The position numbers and the translations under genes were made by a program. Below the pieces are notes generated by a model that did no database searches, had not been told where the DNA came from, and worked only from the letters and a program-made list of their open reading frames with translations. From Bacteroides stercorirosoris (GTDB taxonomy: Bacteria; Bacteroidota; Bacteroidia; Bacteroidales; Bacteroidaceae), in contig NZ_FQZN01000035.1 in NCBI RefSeq assembly GCF_900142015.1, positions 1-55,097 on the forward strand: a stretch of 55,097 nt of DNA, read 5' to 3'. The stretch's first letter is position 1, and each line of letters opens with the position of its first letter. Positions 25,888 through 33,421 of the stretch are shown here, one piece after another.

Positions 25888-26100
25888 ATTCGTTATTTGT
25901 TTAATTATATTCTTGTTGTATAAATCTTTCTTAGTTCCTTCTGTGCCTTCCGCAACTCCCGTCAACAGGCCGTTTCCGACGTATTAATAAATAAAGGCGG
26001 GATTCTTTAAAAACGTTGCCCTCGTTCTTTAAAAATCTTCGGTACTTTTATTAACACCGGACCTTACGTTTTTTGAAAGGCTTTCTTCTTGTAAATATAT

Positions 26101-27282
26101 TTACTCCATCTCCCTGATACGTCTCAAGGCCTCTTCCAGTTTATGGTCTTTGCAGCAAAGCGAGATGCGGATATATCGTTTTCCATTGCTTCCGAAGATA
26201 AATCCGGGAGTGATGAACACGCGTGCCTTGTGCAATACCCGTTCGGTCAACTCCTCCACATCGGTGCAGGTATCGGGGATCTTTCCCCACAGGAACATAC
26301 CCACTTGTTTTTCGTCATACGTACATCCTAAAGCCTTCATAATTTCCCCGGCCAGGTGGCGGCGGTTGCGATAGTTCGTGTTGTTGCCGTTGTACCAGTC
26401 CTGTTCGGCTTCCAGTGCCGTGGCTGCGGCCAGTTGCATGGCACGGAACATACCGCTGTCGATGTTACTCTTCACTTTCAGTATCCACTGCACGAAGTCG
26501 GCATTGCTTGCCAGCATACCGATACGCCAGCCCGGCATATTGTGACTCTTACTCATGGAGTTGAATTCGATGCAGCAATCTTTGGCACCCGGCACGCTGA
26601 GGATGCTGAGAGGATTATCATTCAGAATAAAGCTGTACGGATTGTCGTTCACGATGACGATGTCCTTGCGGCGGGCGAAATCCACCAGCCTTGCGTAAAG
26701 CTCAGGGGTGGCATTTGCGCCGGTGGGCATATTGGGATAGTTCGTCCACATCAGTTTCACGCGGCTCATATCCATCTTTTCCAACTCGTCGAAGTCGGGC
26801 ATCCAGCCGTTCTCCTCTTTAAGGTTGTAGTTGATGACCTCTGCGCCGAGTATCTTGCTCAGCGATGTGTAAGTGGGGTAGCCCGGATTGGGAACCAACA
26901 CTTGTTCGCCCGGATTGACGAATGCCAGAGTGACGTGCAGTATTCCTTCTTTGGAACCGATGAGCGGCTGTATCTCCGTATTCGGGTTCAGTTCTACGCC
27001 ATACCATTTCCTGTACCATCCGGCAAAGCTGCGGCGGAGTTCGGGGATGCCGACGTAAGGCATGTAGCCGTGTCCGTCGGGGTTCTGCGCTTCCTGGCAA
27101 AGCGTCTGTATGGTGGTTTCCGAGGGCGGCATATCGGGGCTACCGATGCCCAGGCTGATGACGTCTTTACCTTCGGCGTTCATTTGCGCCACTTCTTTCA
27201 ACTTCTTTGAGAAGTAGTATTCGCTCACGCTGGCCAGTCGGTCGGCGGGCTTTATTTTAGATGTTTGATTTACCGTCTGCAT
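26101..27282 (-). CDS. Class I/II PLP-dependent aminotransferase (aromatic or aspartate type)
   Basis: 393 residues. PLP lysine Lys245 in SMSKSHNMPGWRIG; other landmarks are LGIGSPDMPPS, PNPGYPTY, TNYPNMPTGA and VNDNPYSF. The sequence resembles the LL-diaminopimelate/aspartate aminotransferase group. Its start overlaps the end of pheA by 26 bases and it is encoded between pheA and the DAHPS/CM gene, so it most likely performs the last transamination to phenylalanine and tyrosine. Substrate range cannot be decided from sequence alone. Confidence 0.9.
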   Translation of the reverse strand: MQTVNQTSKIKPADRLASVSEYYFSKKLKEVAQMNAEGKDVISLGIGSPDMPPSETTIQTLCQEAQNPDGHGYMPYVGIPELRRSFAGWYRKWYGVELNPNTEIQPLIGSKEGILHVTLAFVNPGEQVLVPNPGYPTYTSLSKILGAEVINYNLKEENGWMPDFDELEKMDMSRVKLMWTNYPNMPTGANATPELYARLVDFARRKDIVIVNDNPYSFILNDNPLSILSVPGAKDCCIEFNSMSKSHNMPGWRIGMLASNADFVQWILKVKSNIDSGMFRAMQLAAATALEAEQDWYNGNNTNYRNRRHLAGEIMKALGCTYDEKQVGMFLWGKIPDTCTDVEELTERVLHKARVFITPGFIFGSNGKRYIRISLCCKDHKLEEALRRIREME

Positions 27283-28105
27283 ATTCGCCTAATATTTTAA
27301 GTTCTTTGGTTAGCGGTGTGATGGCCGCGATGGATTGTTTATATCTCAGTACATTGTCGAAGACTACGTCTACATAAAATTGATATTCCCATTCCCGTCC
27401 GATGATGGGCAGCGACTGAATCTTGGTCAGGTTGATGCTGTAGAACGAGAGGATGGAGAGTACTTGCGACAGGCTTCCTTCCGTGTGGGGCAGTGTGAAT
27501 ACCATGCTTGCCTTGTTGGTTTCGGGATGGGGATGGCGCCGTATCTCATCCACTTGCCACGGGTCGGCAACTACCAGAAAACGGGTGAAGTTATGTTTGT
27601 TTGTCTCTACGCCTTCTTGCAACACTTTCATGCCGTAACGTTCGGCTGCCGCTTTGGAGCAGATGGCGGCATGGCCTTTCAGGTTCTCCCGCTTGATGGT
27701 TTCGGCGCTGAGGGCGGTGTCTTCGCCTTCCACGACTTTCATCTTCGGGTGTTGGGCGAGGAATTCGCGGCATTGCATCAGGGCGATGGGGTGGGAGTTG
27801 ACTTCCGTGATGTCATCCCAGTCCTCTTCGGGCAGGCAGACAAAGCTGTGTGAGATGCGCAGCTTGTACTCTCCGATGATTTGTGTTCCGCTTTGGCGCA
27901 GCAACTCGTTGTTGTGCAGCAAGCTGCCTGCAATGGTGTTTTCTATCGCCAACATGCCTATGGTCTGGCTATCCCGTTTCACGGCTGCAAACACGTCCTC
28001 AAAGTTGGCGCAACAGATTAACTCTATTTCTTCTCCTTCGAAGTACTTGTGTGCGGCAATGTCGTGATACGACCCTAATGTTCCTTGAATGGCTATTCTC
28101 TTCAT
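27257..28105 (-). CDS. pheA: Prephenate dehydratase
   Basis: Converts prephenate to phenylpyruvate in phenylalanine synthesis. 282 residues, without a fused chorismate mutase. The dehydratase domain has IQGTLGSYHDIAA, IENTIAGSLLHNN and the catalytic TRF (174-176) in HNFTRFLVV. A C-terminal ACT domain follows (KASMVFTLPHTEGSLSQVLSILSFYSINLTKIQSLPI). The two Phe-binding motifs known from E. coli-type enzymes, GALV and ESRP, read GSLS (210-213) and QSLP (230-233), so feedback inhibition may be altered or absent. First gene of the operon, located 9 bases behind the leader terminator. Confidence 0.95.
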   Translation of the reverse strand: MKRIAIQGTLGSYHDIAAHKYFEGEEIELICCANFEDVFAAVKRDSQTIGMLAIENTIAGSLLHNNELLRQSGTQIIGEYKLRISHSFVCLPEEDWDDITEVNSHPIALMQCREFLAQHPKMKVVEGEDTALSAETIKRENLKGHAAICSKAAAERYGMKVLQEGVETNKHNFTRFLVVADPWQVDEIRRHPHPETNKASMVFTLPHTEGSLSQVLSILSFYSINLTKIQSLPIIGREWEYQFYVDVVFDNVLRYKQSIAAITPLTKELKILGEYADGKSNI

Positions 28106-28115
28106 ATTGTTTGAT

Positions 28116-28158
28116 TAAAAGAAAAGTCCCGCTTCCATACACGATGGAGCGGGACTTT
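28116..28158 (-). terminator. Attenuator terminator in front of pheA
   Basis: On the minus strand AAAGTCCCGCT (28148-28158) and AGCGGGACTTT (28123-28133) form an 11-bp GC-rich stem, extended by CCA/TGG past a bulge, over a short loop. TCTTTT follows. It lies between the leader peptide and the pheA start, only about 10 bases from that start, so it can only be a regulatory terminator. Its 5' arm, with the preceding ATATAT, can pair instead with leader codons 21-26. Confidence 0.88.
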
Positions 28159-28226
28159 ATATATTACTTTAGTTCTCTATCAGTTCTTAAGCATCACTGT
28201 CACTTGACACATACAAACTCCCGCTC
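28147..28226 (-). promoter_or_regulatory. Antiterminator pairing of the pheA attenuator
   Basis: Minus-strand GAGCGGGAGTTTGTATGT (28209-28226, leader codons 21-26) is complementary to ATATATAAAGTCCCGCTC (28147-28164) over 18 positions with one mismatch and two G-U pairs. This pairing uses up the 5' arm of the terminator and excludes it. A second pairing, TTACTTTAG (leader codons 14-17) with CTAAAGTAA just before the terminator, would favour the terminated form. Confidence 0.8.
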
Positions 28227-28286
28227 TACTTTCTGGCTAAAGTAAAAGTAAAAAAAGAAGTAATATGTATAAGTAAACAAATTCAT
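28200..28286 (-). CDS. Phe/Tyr-rich leader peptide of the aromatic amino acid operon
   Basis: A 28-codon frame, ATG at 28284-28286 to TGA at 28200-28202. Residues 4-16 contain six Phe and five Tyr among thirteen residues, the only others being two Thr (order F-T-Y-T-Y-Y-F-F-F-Y-F-Y-F); a seventh Phe is residue 24. This is the composition expected of an attenuator leader that senses charged tRNA-Phe and tRNA-Tyr. It starts 34 bases after a promoter -7 box and is followed by antiterminator and terminator segments, then pheA. A ribosome stalled at codons 4-16 would leave codons 21-26 free to form the antiterminator; a ribosome reaching the stop would cover part of them and let the terminator form. 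Confidence 0.85.
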   Translation of the reverse strand: MNLFTYTYYFFFYFYFSQKVEREFVCVK

Positions 28287-28319
28287 ACTTTCGTTTTCTT
28301 TTTGATTCTTAATTCGTGG

Positions 28320-28353
28320 CAAAAGTAATACTTTTCTTTAATATGCAAGCAAA
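28320..28353 (-). promoter_or_regulatory. Promoter of the pheA leader and operon
   Basis: Minus-strand TTTG (28350-28353), 22 bases, then TACTTTTG (28320-28327), which matches TAnnTTTG exactly. The expected start of transcription lies near 28313, about 27 bases before the leader ATG. Confidence 0.65.
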
Positions 28354-28432
28354 AAATGATATTTTTTTTATTTCTTCTTTAGTTTTAATACGGGCCAATC
28401 GCTGAAGTTCCCTGTTCTTTGCACTTCTCCGG

Positions 28433-28682
28433 TCAGTCATCCTGCATGATTCCCTTGATTTGCTCCCATTGGTTGACGGCATAATTGGGCTGTGTCTGGC
28501 CCGGTGTGCTTCTGCCTTCACGGATCGTCTTCTTATTCCATAGCCCATGTCGTCGGCAAGGATGAAGATTATGTTCGGTTTCTGTTGTGGCTGTGCCTTG
28601 GGGTGGGGGCTGCCTGCGCATTGGCGTGTTGTCCCAGGCAGAAGGGGACGGATAATAATCCAAGATAGGTGAGGTTCTTCAT
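28433..28682 (-). pseudogene. Sulfatase remnant with frameshift and large internal deletion
   Basis: Reading from ATG 28682 gives a good signal peptide (MKNLTYLGLLSVPFCLGQHANAQA). After a frameshift in a run of C, the next frame reads KPNIIFILADDMGYG, the N-terminal hallmark of arylsulfatases. Directly after it a third frame reads REGRSTPGQTQPNYAVNQW and ends at TGA 28433-28435, which looks like the C-terminal end of the same family. More than 1 kb of the catalytic domain, including the CxPxR formylglycine site, is gone. The family is involved in removing sulfate from host glycans, but this copy cannot work. Confidence 0.75.
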
Positions 28683-28847
28683 GATACGATGGTTTTTAAT
28701 TTGTATATATACGGTATACAAAAATAGCCCTTCGGGAGACGGAACTTTATTAGTTCTGTCTCAAAAGCTTGCGATATTGTTGCAAGTGCAGGGCGTATAT
28801 CATGAATTTAGATGGAAGCGGGGAGCTGTGCGGCGTTATTCCATAGT

Positions 28848-30572
28848 TCAGACTTCTTCCAGACGTGCCAGTTCCCAGCCCCGGAACTGCATTACGATGC
28901 AATGGAGCTGTGTGTCCTTGATGAGTTGTCGCACTCGCGTGCCTTCTGCATACCGGTGTATTTGCTCTACTGCATCTTGCCACTGCGCTTCGGCTTTGGC
29001 TTCAAAGTCTTTCGAGGAAAGATATTTCAGTTCCAGGATGTAGCTGTGCTTTACGTCGTAGCGCAGCAGGTCGGGCATCAGAAACATATCGCAGTAACCG
29101 TGGTTCAATTCTACCTCGGGGGCTGTCAGATAATAGGCGTTCGTACTGAGGTAGGCGGTGAAAAAGCCTTGGATATTGCGTTCGCCCTCAATCATGCTGC
29201 GCACGGAAGAGTTTTCCTTGTAAGCATGGGCAATGAACTCAAAGGTTTCGCGCCAATGTCCGTCATAAGCCATTCCGTCAAATAAGTCCGTCAGGTTGTT
29301 CAGGTTGATATATCGTTTGTCCTGATACTCTTCCAGCAGGAAATCGTAATATTGCTTGCGCACGTTGTTGTTGGGGATGCTGAGAACTACACGCTGCCCG
29401 CGGGTGGCGGTGATGGTGAGCATGCCGTAATAGAACAGCAGGCTGGGGAATATCTCCGGATTGGCTATTTCGGCTGCCGGGAAAGTGATTGTCAGGTTGG
29501 TGACGATTTCTCCTTCTTCGGTGATGCGGCGCAGCACTCCCTTTCGGTCTCCGTCCAGGCGGTCCAGTTGGATGAGTTTCTTCATCTTGTTGTAGTCCGT
29601 GCGGGTGTTGGGGTCTATCATCTCTTTGGGAGATTTTCCCAGATTCATATAGTTGCGCAGGTAATAGAGCACCATGTCGCAGTTGAACATCTTCGGGTCG
29701 CGTGTCAGGCTTTCTTCGGCGAAGCAGTAGTTGTCATACCACGGCTTGATTTCCGCTATCATCGCATCGATGTCGGTGTCGGCCGGCAGTTGTCCTGCCT
29801 CCTTATAATATAGGAACATCTCGCGCACGTCAGTTTCGCTGAAACCCAGCATCATGTTGAACTGGTAGTCGGTGCTGATGTTCCATCCGATATTGAATCC
29901 GCTGGTCAGGTCGTCCAGGGTTACGGGACTGACGCCGGTCATGAAGATGCGCTCGAACATACCCTTGAATTTCTTGAATATCTCGCGATAGAATCCGCTG
30001 GCATGAGTCAGGGCGTGATAAATTTCATTGCCTTGCTCGTTGAGGACTACGTTGGTGAAGTTGTCATACTCGTCGATGATGAGGTAGAGGTGTGCACCGG
30101 TTTCAGCGGCATGGAAGTTGAGGTAGTTCAGCTTGCTGACGAAATCGGGCTGCTCTTCCATCTTCTGGGCAAAGCCGGGAAAATAGAAAGATTCGTAGAT
30201 TCTGCCGAAAAGATCCATTGCCATACCGCAGTAGCGGTTGAAGTTCTCGGCAAGCGAACCGCTTCCGCCACTGGCGCGCGAGAAGTCGAGGGAGACTACT
30301 TGGAATGTTCCCTGCAAGGGTGTAGGGTGTTGCCCTATCCACAATTTGCCGAAACGTGCTTCGAACTTATCCTTATGCGCGATGTCGTAATACGCCCGCA
30401 GCATACTCAGGAAAATGCTTTTCCCGAAGCGGCGCGGACGGATAAAGAAAAGGTTGCTGGGCTGCTGCTCCAACAGGGGCAGATACATCGTCTTGTCCAC
30501 ATAATACTGGTTTTGTTCCACTACTTCCACGAAGTTGGAAACGCCATAAGGTACTCTTTTCACATTCTCCAT
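28848..30572 (-). CDS. AAA-ATPase-like / PD-(D/E)XK nuclease-like fusion protein (copy 1)
   Basis: 574 residues from ATG at 30572 (MENVKRVPYGVSNF); an upstream start at 30650 is possible but less likely. The N-terminal ATPase domain has the P-loop variant IRPRRFGKS with Lys51 and the Walker B-like YLIIDEYDNFTN, plus the family motif FMTGVSPVTLDDLTSGFNI. The C-terminal domain shows the nuclease pattern GYCDMFLMPDLLRYD...YILELKYL, with D and ExK. This architecture (PF09820 + PF08011) is strongly expanded in Bacteroides and has no proven role. A second copy with the same layout lies at 48974. Confidence 0.88.
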   Translation of the reverse strand: MENVKRVPYGVSNFVEVVEQNQYYVDKTMYLPLLEQQPSNLFFIRPRRFGKSIFLSMLRAYYDIAHKDKFEARFGKLWIGQHPTPLQGTFQVVSLDFSRASGGSGSLAENFNRYCGMAMDLFGRIYESFYFPGFAQKMEEQPDFVSKLNYLNFHAAETGAHLYLIIDEYDNFTNVVLNEQGNEIYHALTHASGFYREIFKKFKGMFERIFMTGVSPVTLDDLTSGFNIGWNISTDYQFNMMLGFSETDVREMFLYYKEAGQLPADTDIDAMIAEIKPWYDNYCFAEESLTRDPKMFNCDMVLYYLRNYMNLGKSPKEMIDPNTRTDYNKMKKLIQLDRLDGDRKGVLRRITEEGEIVTNLTITFPAAEIANPEIFPSLLFYYGMLTITATRGQRVVLSIPNNNVRKQYYDFLLEEYQDKRYINLNNLTDLFDGMAYDGHWRETFEFIAHAYKENSSVRSMIEGERNIQGFFTAYLSTNAYYLTAPEVELNHGYCDMFLMPDLLRYDVKHSYILELKYLSSKDFEAKAEAQWQDAVEQIHRYAEGTRVRQLIKDTQLHCIVMQFRGWELARLEEV

Positions 30573-30741
30573 AACTGAATTCTGTTTTTCGTTCACGCCT
30601 GCGGGAGTAAACCGGATGGTTGACACGCGGGTGTCACAAAAGTAGTTCATTCTTGTTGAAAGAACAAAGAAAGGGGAGGAAAGTTGCCGACAGTCTGTCG
30701 CCTTTTTCCCGTTTTGTACCTTTATTGTGGAGAGAATGCCC

Positions 30742-30749
30742 TATCTTTG
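30742..30749 (+). promoter_or_regulatory. Candidate -7 box before the membrane HTH gene
   Basis: TATCTTTG fits TAnnTTTG. The nearest TTTG upstream (30713-30716) is 25 bases away, longer than usual, so the -33 match is poor. Confidence 0.4.
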
Positions 30750-30775
30750 CGCTCCGAATTAAGTAAACACATCTG

Positions 30776-31759
30776 ATGATGAAACCTATGCATGCATTCT
30801 TTCTCCTGGTTTTTCTACTGGGACTGACGGCCTGTTCCGCCCCTGCCAATCCAACCTTGTTGAATTATGAACAATCCCTTGTCCGTGCCGATTCTTTGGC
30901 GAATACCGGTGCGGCCGACAGTGCTCACGCCGTACGTTTGTTGGCGGACCTGCACCGGGAATATGACCGGGTAAAAGAACTCTCCGATGGAAAGCTTGTC
31001 CGCCTGATGCCTGCCGACAAACGGAAGCGATTCTTCTGGGAAGCGTTCACCGCACTGATGATAGGCTTGAACGTATGGCTTTCCATAAGAGATATAAAGT
31101 TTTCGACCGACCGTAAGCACCGCCGTTATCTTATTGAACTGAGCGAGAATGAACAGCGTCTGCGCAACAACGAACAAGAAAAAAATGAATTGCAGGAGTG
31201 CCTGAAGGAAATGTCGCTGACGGATGAGGAACGGGAGGAGGTACACCGGACGTTGACCAATCTCATGGTGCACGGCAACGTGTTGTGTGATGAAAACGAG
31301 TCCCTCCGCCTCCGTCTTAAGGACTATGAAAACCGCCCCTTGCCCCGCGAAGCGGAATTACTGAAGGAACGGAATGAGCGCATCAGTCTGCTTGATAGCC
31401 AAGTACAGGCTCTTACCTCCACATTGATAGACCGCGACGACGTGGTGGAACGCCTGCGCCGCCAACCCAAGTTCCTTTCCGATAAAGACTGGGAGCACCT
31501 GTCCCTGCTCGCCGACCGTGTGTACGATGGTTTCACCCGTCGGCTCACCGGGCGTTTCCCTTCGTTGACCCCTGCCGACTTGCAGCTTTGCCTGCTGATG
31601 CGCCTGCGTTTCACGAATGCGCAGGTGGCTACGCTTACTGCGGTGTCGCCCGCTTCGGTTTCACAACAGAAGTTCCGGTTGAAGAAGCGGTTGGCGCAGG
31701 CGGACGGGGAGTTGTTCAAGGAGGGGGAGACGGTGGATGCGGTTATTGGGAGGTGCTGA
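30776..31759 (+). CDS. Membrane-anchored protein with lipoprotein-like signal, coiled coil and C-terminal HTH
   Basis: 327 residues, family not recognised. Residues 1-20 are a lipoprotein-like signal (lipobox LTAC, Cys20). About 60 residues later there is a second hydrophobic segment (FFWEAFTALMIGLNVWLSI, about 87-105), then a long charged coiled coil (about 112-240) and a C-terminal helical domain. LTPADLQLCLLMRLRFTNAQVATLTAVSPASVSQQKFRLKKRL looks like a LuxR/GerE-type helix-turn-helix. Read literally, the N-terminus faces the periplasm and the HTH the cytoplasm, a one-protein signal-to-DNA device. If the lipobox is not processed, it is simply a membrane-tethered regulator. TATCTTTG at 30742 is a candidate -7 box. 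Confidence 0.7.
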   Translation: MMKPMHAFFLLVFLLGLTACSAPANPTLLNYEQSLVRADSLANTGAADSAHAVRLLADLHREYDRVKELSDGKLVRLMPADKRKRFFWEAFTALMIGLNVWLSIRDIKFSTDRKHRRYLIELSENEQRLRNNEQEKNELQECLKEMSLTDEEREEVHRTLTNLMVHGNVLCDENESLRLRLKDYENRPLPREAELLKERNERISLLDSQVQALTSTLIDRDDVVERLRRQPKFLSDKDWEHLSLLADRVYDGFTRRLTGRFPSLTPADLQLCLLMRLRFTNAQVATLTAVSPASVSQQKFRLKKRLAQADGELFKEGETVDAVIGRC

Positions 31760-31889
31760 TACCTGCTGTATTGCGATGCGTTTATTTCGTACTTTAAGTT
31801 AATATCTTATCGGTTCTTTTTCTTTACGGATATTCCCCGAAAAACGTTGCCTTGCGGAGGGCTTTCGTTTCACTCGCTGAATGAACGTG

Positions 31890-31948
31890 ATTCAGTCAGG
31901 GACTGAAAGCCTTTCACTCAGGGACTGAATGCCTTTCAGTCCCTGAGT
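31890..31948. repeat. Nested inverted repeats built from TCAGTCCCTGA words
   Basis: A perfect 14-bp palindrome pair, ACTCAGGGACTGAA (31916-31929) and TTCAGTCCCTGAGT (31935-31948), has a 5-base loop. Just upstream TTCAGTCAGGGACTGAA is a smaller copy. The remaining part of the 420-base gap between 31760 and 32182 shows G-rich runs but no gene; TAATTTTG at 32135 is a possible -7 box for the next gene. Confidence 0.8.
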
Positions 31949-32182
31949 CATTGTACCCCCTCTCAGAAGGTGCTCAGAAGGGGGGGCGGGAAAGGGCGGC
32001 AGACATGAGATGAGATGGTAAAAAATACGGATGTAAATCTTGCGTTTGCCTCTAATTGTTGCCCGAACAGATGTTTTTTCATCTATTTGGGAGTTATATT
32101 TCCTAAACCGGCAATAAATATGGGAATAAATTGTTAATTTTGTACGTATATAATTGATAATGAATTGTAAAAAATCAATAAA

Positions 32183-32984
32183 ATGGAAGAAAAGGAAAAG
32201 AGCAATATCATTATTTATCAGAGTGAGGACGGGCAGACACACATAGAAGTGCGGATGGACGAAGACACCGTGTGGTTAACCCAACAACAAATGAGCGACC
32301 TTTACCAAACGTCTCGAACAAATGTGGTAGAACATATTAAGCACATTTATGAAGATAGTGAACTTGTAGAAGAAGCAACCTGTCGGAAAATTCGACAAGT
32401 TCGGCAAGAAGGAACACGCATGGTTGAAAGAGAAATACCTCACTATAATCTTGATATGATAATATCTTTAGGATATCGAATAGGTTGATTATGACCCACA
32501 TTCTGATGTATCCATCGAATTCTTCAAAATAGTGCAAAACAAACTGCATTTTGCCGCTCATGGGCATACTGCCGCCGAAGTGATTTATGAACGGGCGGAT
32601 GCGGACCAACACATGATGGGACTGACCTCTTTCAAGGGAGACCATCCTACATTGCGCGATGCAAAAATAGCGAAGAATTACTTAAGCGAAGAAGAATTGA
32701 AAGTTCTGAATAATTTAGTTTCCGGATATTTCGATTTTGCCGAAGTGCAAGCCATGAAGCATCGGGCTATGTATATGAAAGACTATATTCAGCATCTTGA
32801 CGCAATCCTCTCTTCTACGGGAGAACAACTCTTGAATGGTTGTGGAACCGTCAGTCATGAGCAAGCTATGGAAAAAGCGGAAAGGGAGTATAGACAGTTT
32901 GATGTCCGTACACTTTCTCCCGTAGAGCAAGCCTATTTGGATAATATAAAGATATTGAACAAAAAAGTTAAAGGAAAGAAATAG
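32183..32984 (+). pseudogene. RhuM-family gene with internal deletion and frameshift
   Basis: The first 98 residues match the N-terminal half of RhuM/Fic-associated proteins (IIIYQSEDGQTHIEVRMDEDTVWLTQQQMSDLYQTSRTNVVEHIKHIYEDSEL ... YNLDMIISLGYR). The frame stops at 32486-32488. The next frame resumes with DYDPHSDVSIEFFKIVQNKLHFAAHGHTAAEVIYERADA and runs to 32984, the normal C-terminal part. The conserved block expected between these two parts (NSIRGTQFRIWAT... region, roughly 65-70 codons) is missing, so the break is a clean internal deletion plus frameshift near 32487. Function of the family is unclear. An approximately 430-base gap without a gene follows. Confidence 0.85.
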
Positions 32985-32999
32985 CCTTGTATGTATAAC

Positions 33000-33280
33000 C
33001 TAATTTAAGTTGAGCACATGCGAAACTTAAATACCTGATGCTGATTAAGGGTTGGCGTAATGATGAATCGCAATTTCCTTGTTGTAGAGACCGTTTTGAA
33101 TGCCACCATTCATTATCAGTGCTTTACGTCTCTTATCTGTAGAGATTGCCATGATATTCCTGTTTCCCCTGTTTTTAAGTCTTTTCTCCCTTGTAGAGAT
33201 GTGTACTTTGTAACTTGTTGTTTATGAATGATTTATTAAAAATGGTTGTAGATGTCATTTCCTTGTTTTCTCTTGCTTTC
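33000..33280. other. Gene-free stretch with three TGTAGAGA words
   Basis: No coding frame is convincing. TTGTAGAGACC (33091), CTGTAGAGATT (33140) and TTGTAGAGATG (33192) occur at intervals of about 50 bases, with a CGTCTCTTA near 33127 as a partial complement. They look like worn copies of a dispersed TGTAGAGAC-type repeat. Confidence 0.4.
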
Positions 33281-33285
33281 CCCCC

Positions 33286-33293
33286 TAACTTTG
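33286..33293 (+). promoter_or_regulatory. Candidate -7 box for the second HU-like gene
   Basis: TAACTTTG matches TAnnTTTG. CTTG lies exactly 20 bases upstream (three of four -33 bases). The resulting leader would be about 120 bases long and AT-rich near the start codon. Confidence 0.55.
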
Positions 33294-33421
33294 CAACATC
33301 GAATTTGAGAAAAGCAGATAGCTGAATCGTTGAGGCCTCACGGTGAAAACGTTTGCTTCTCGGGTGAGACAAGAGAAATCAGATATACATTATTAATTAA
33401 TCATTTAAAAACATCATTACT

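Noticed and set aside
25400..25987. Long plus-strand frames opposite the aromatic operon genes (also 26356-27210 and 27335-27853)
   Set aside because: They run opposite well-supported genes, have no recognisable motifs and arise from GC-biased third positions.
28123..28158. Plain terminator of an upstream transcript before pheA
   Set aside because: It lies downstream of the operon promoter and its 5' arm pairs with the leader codons, which fits an attenuator much better.
33091..33200. Possible CRISPR-like spacing of TGTAGAGA words
   Set aside because: Only three short, imperfect copies with unequal intervals and no cas genes nearby.
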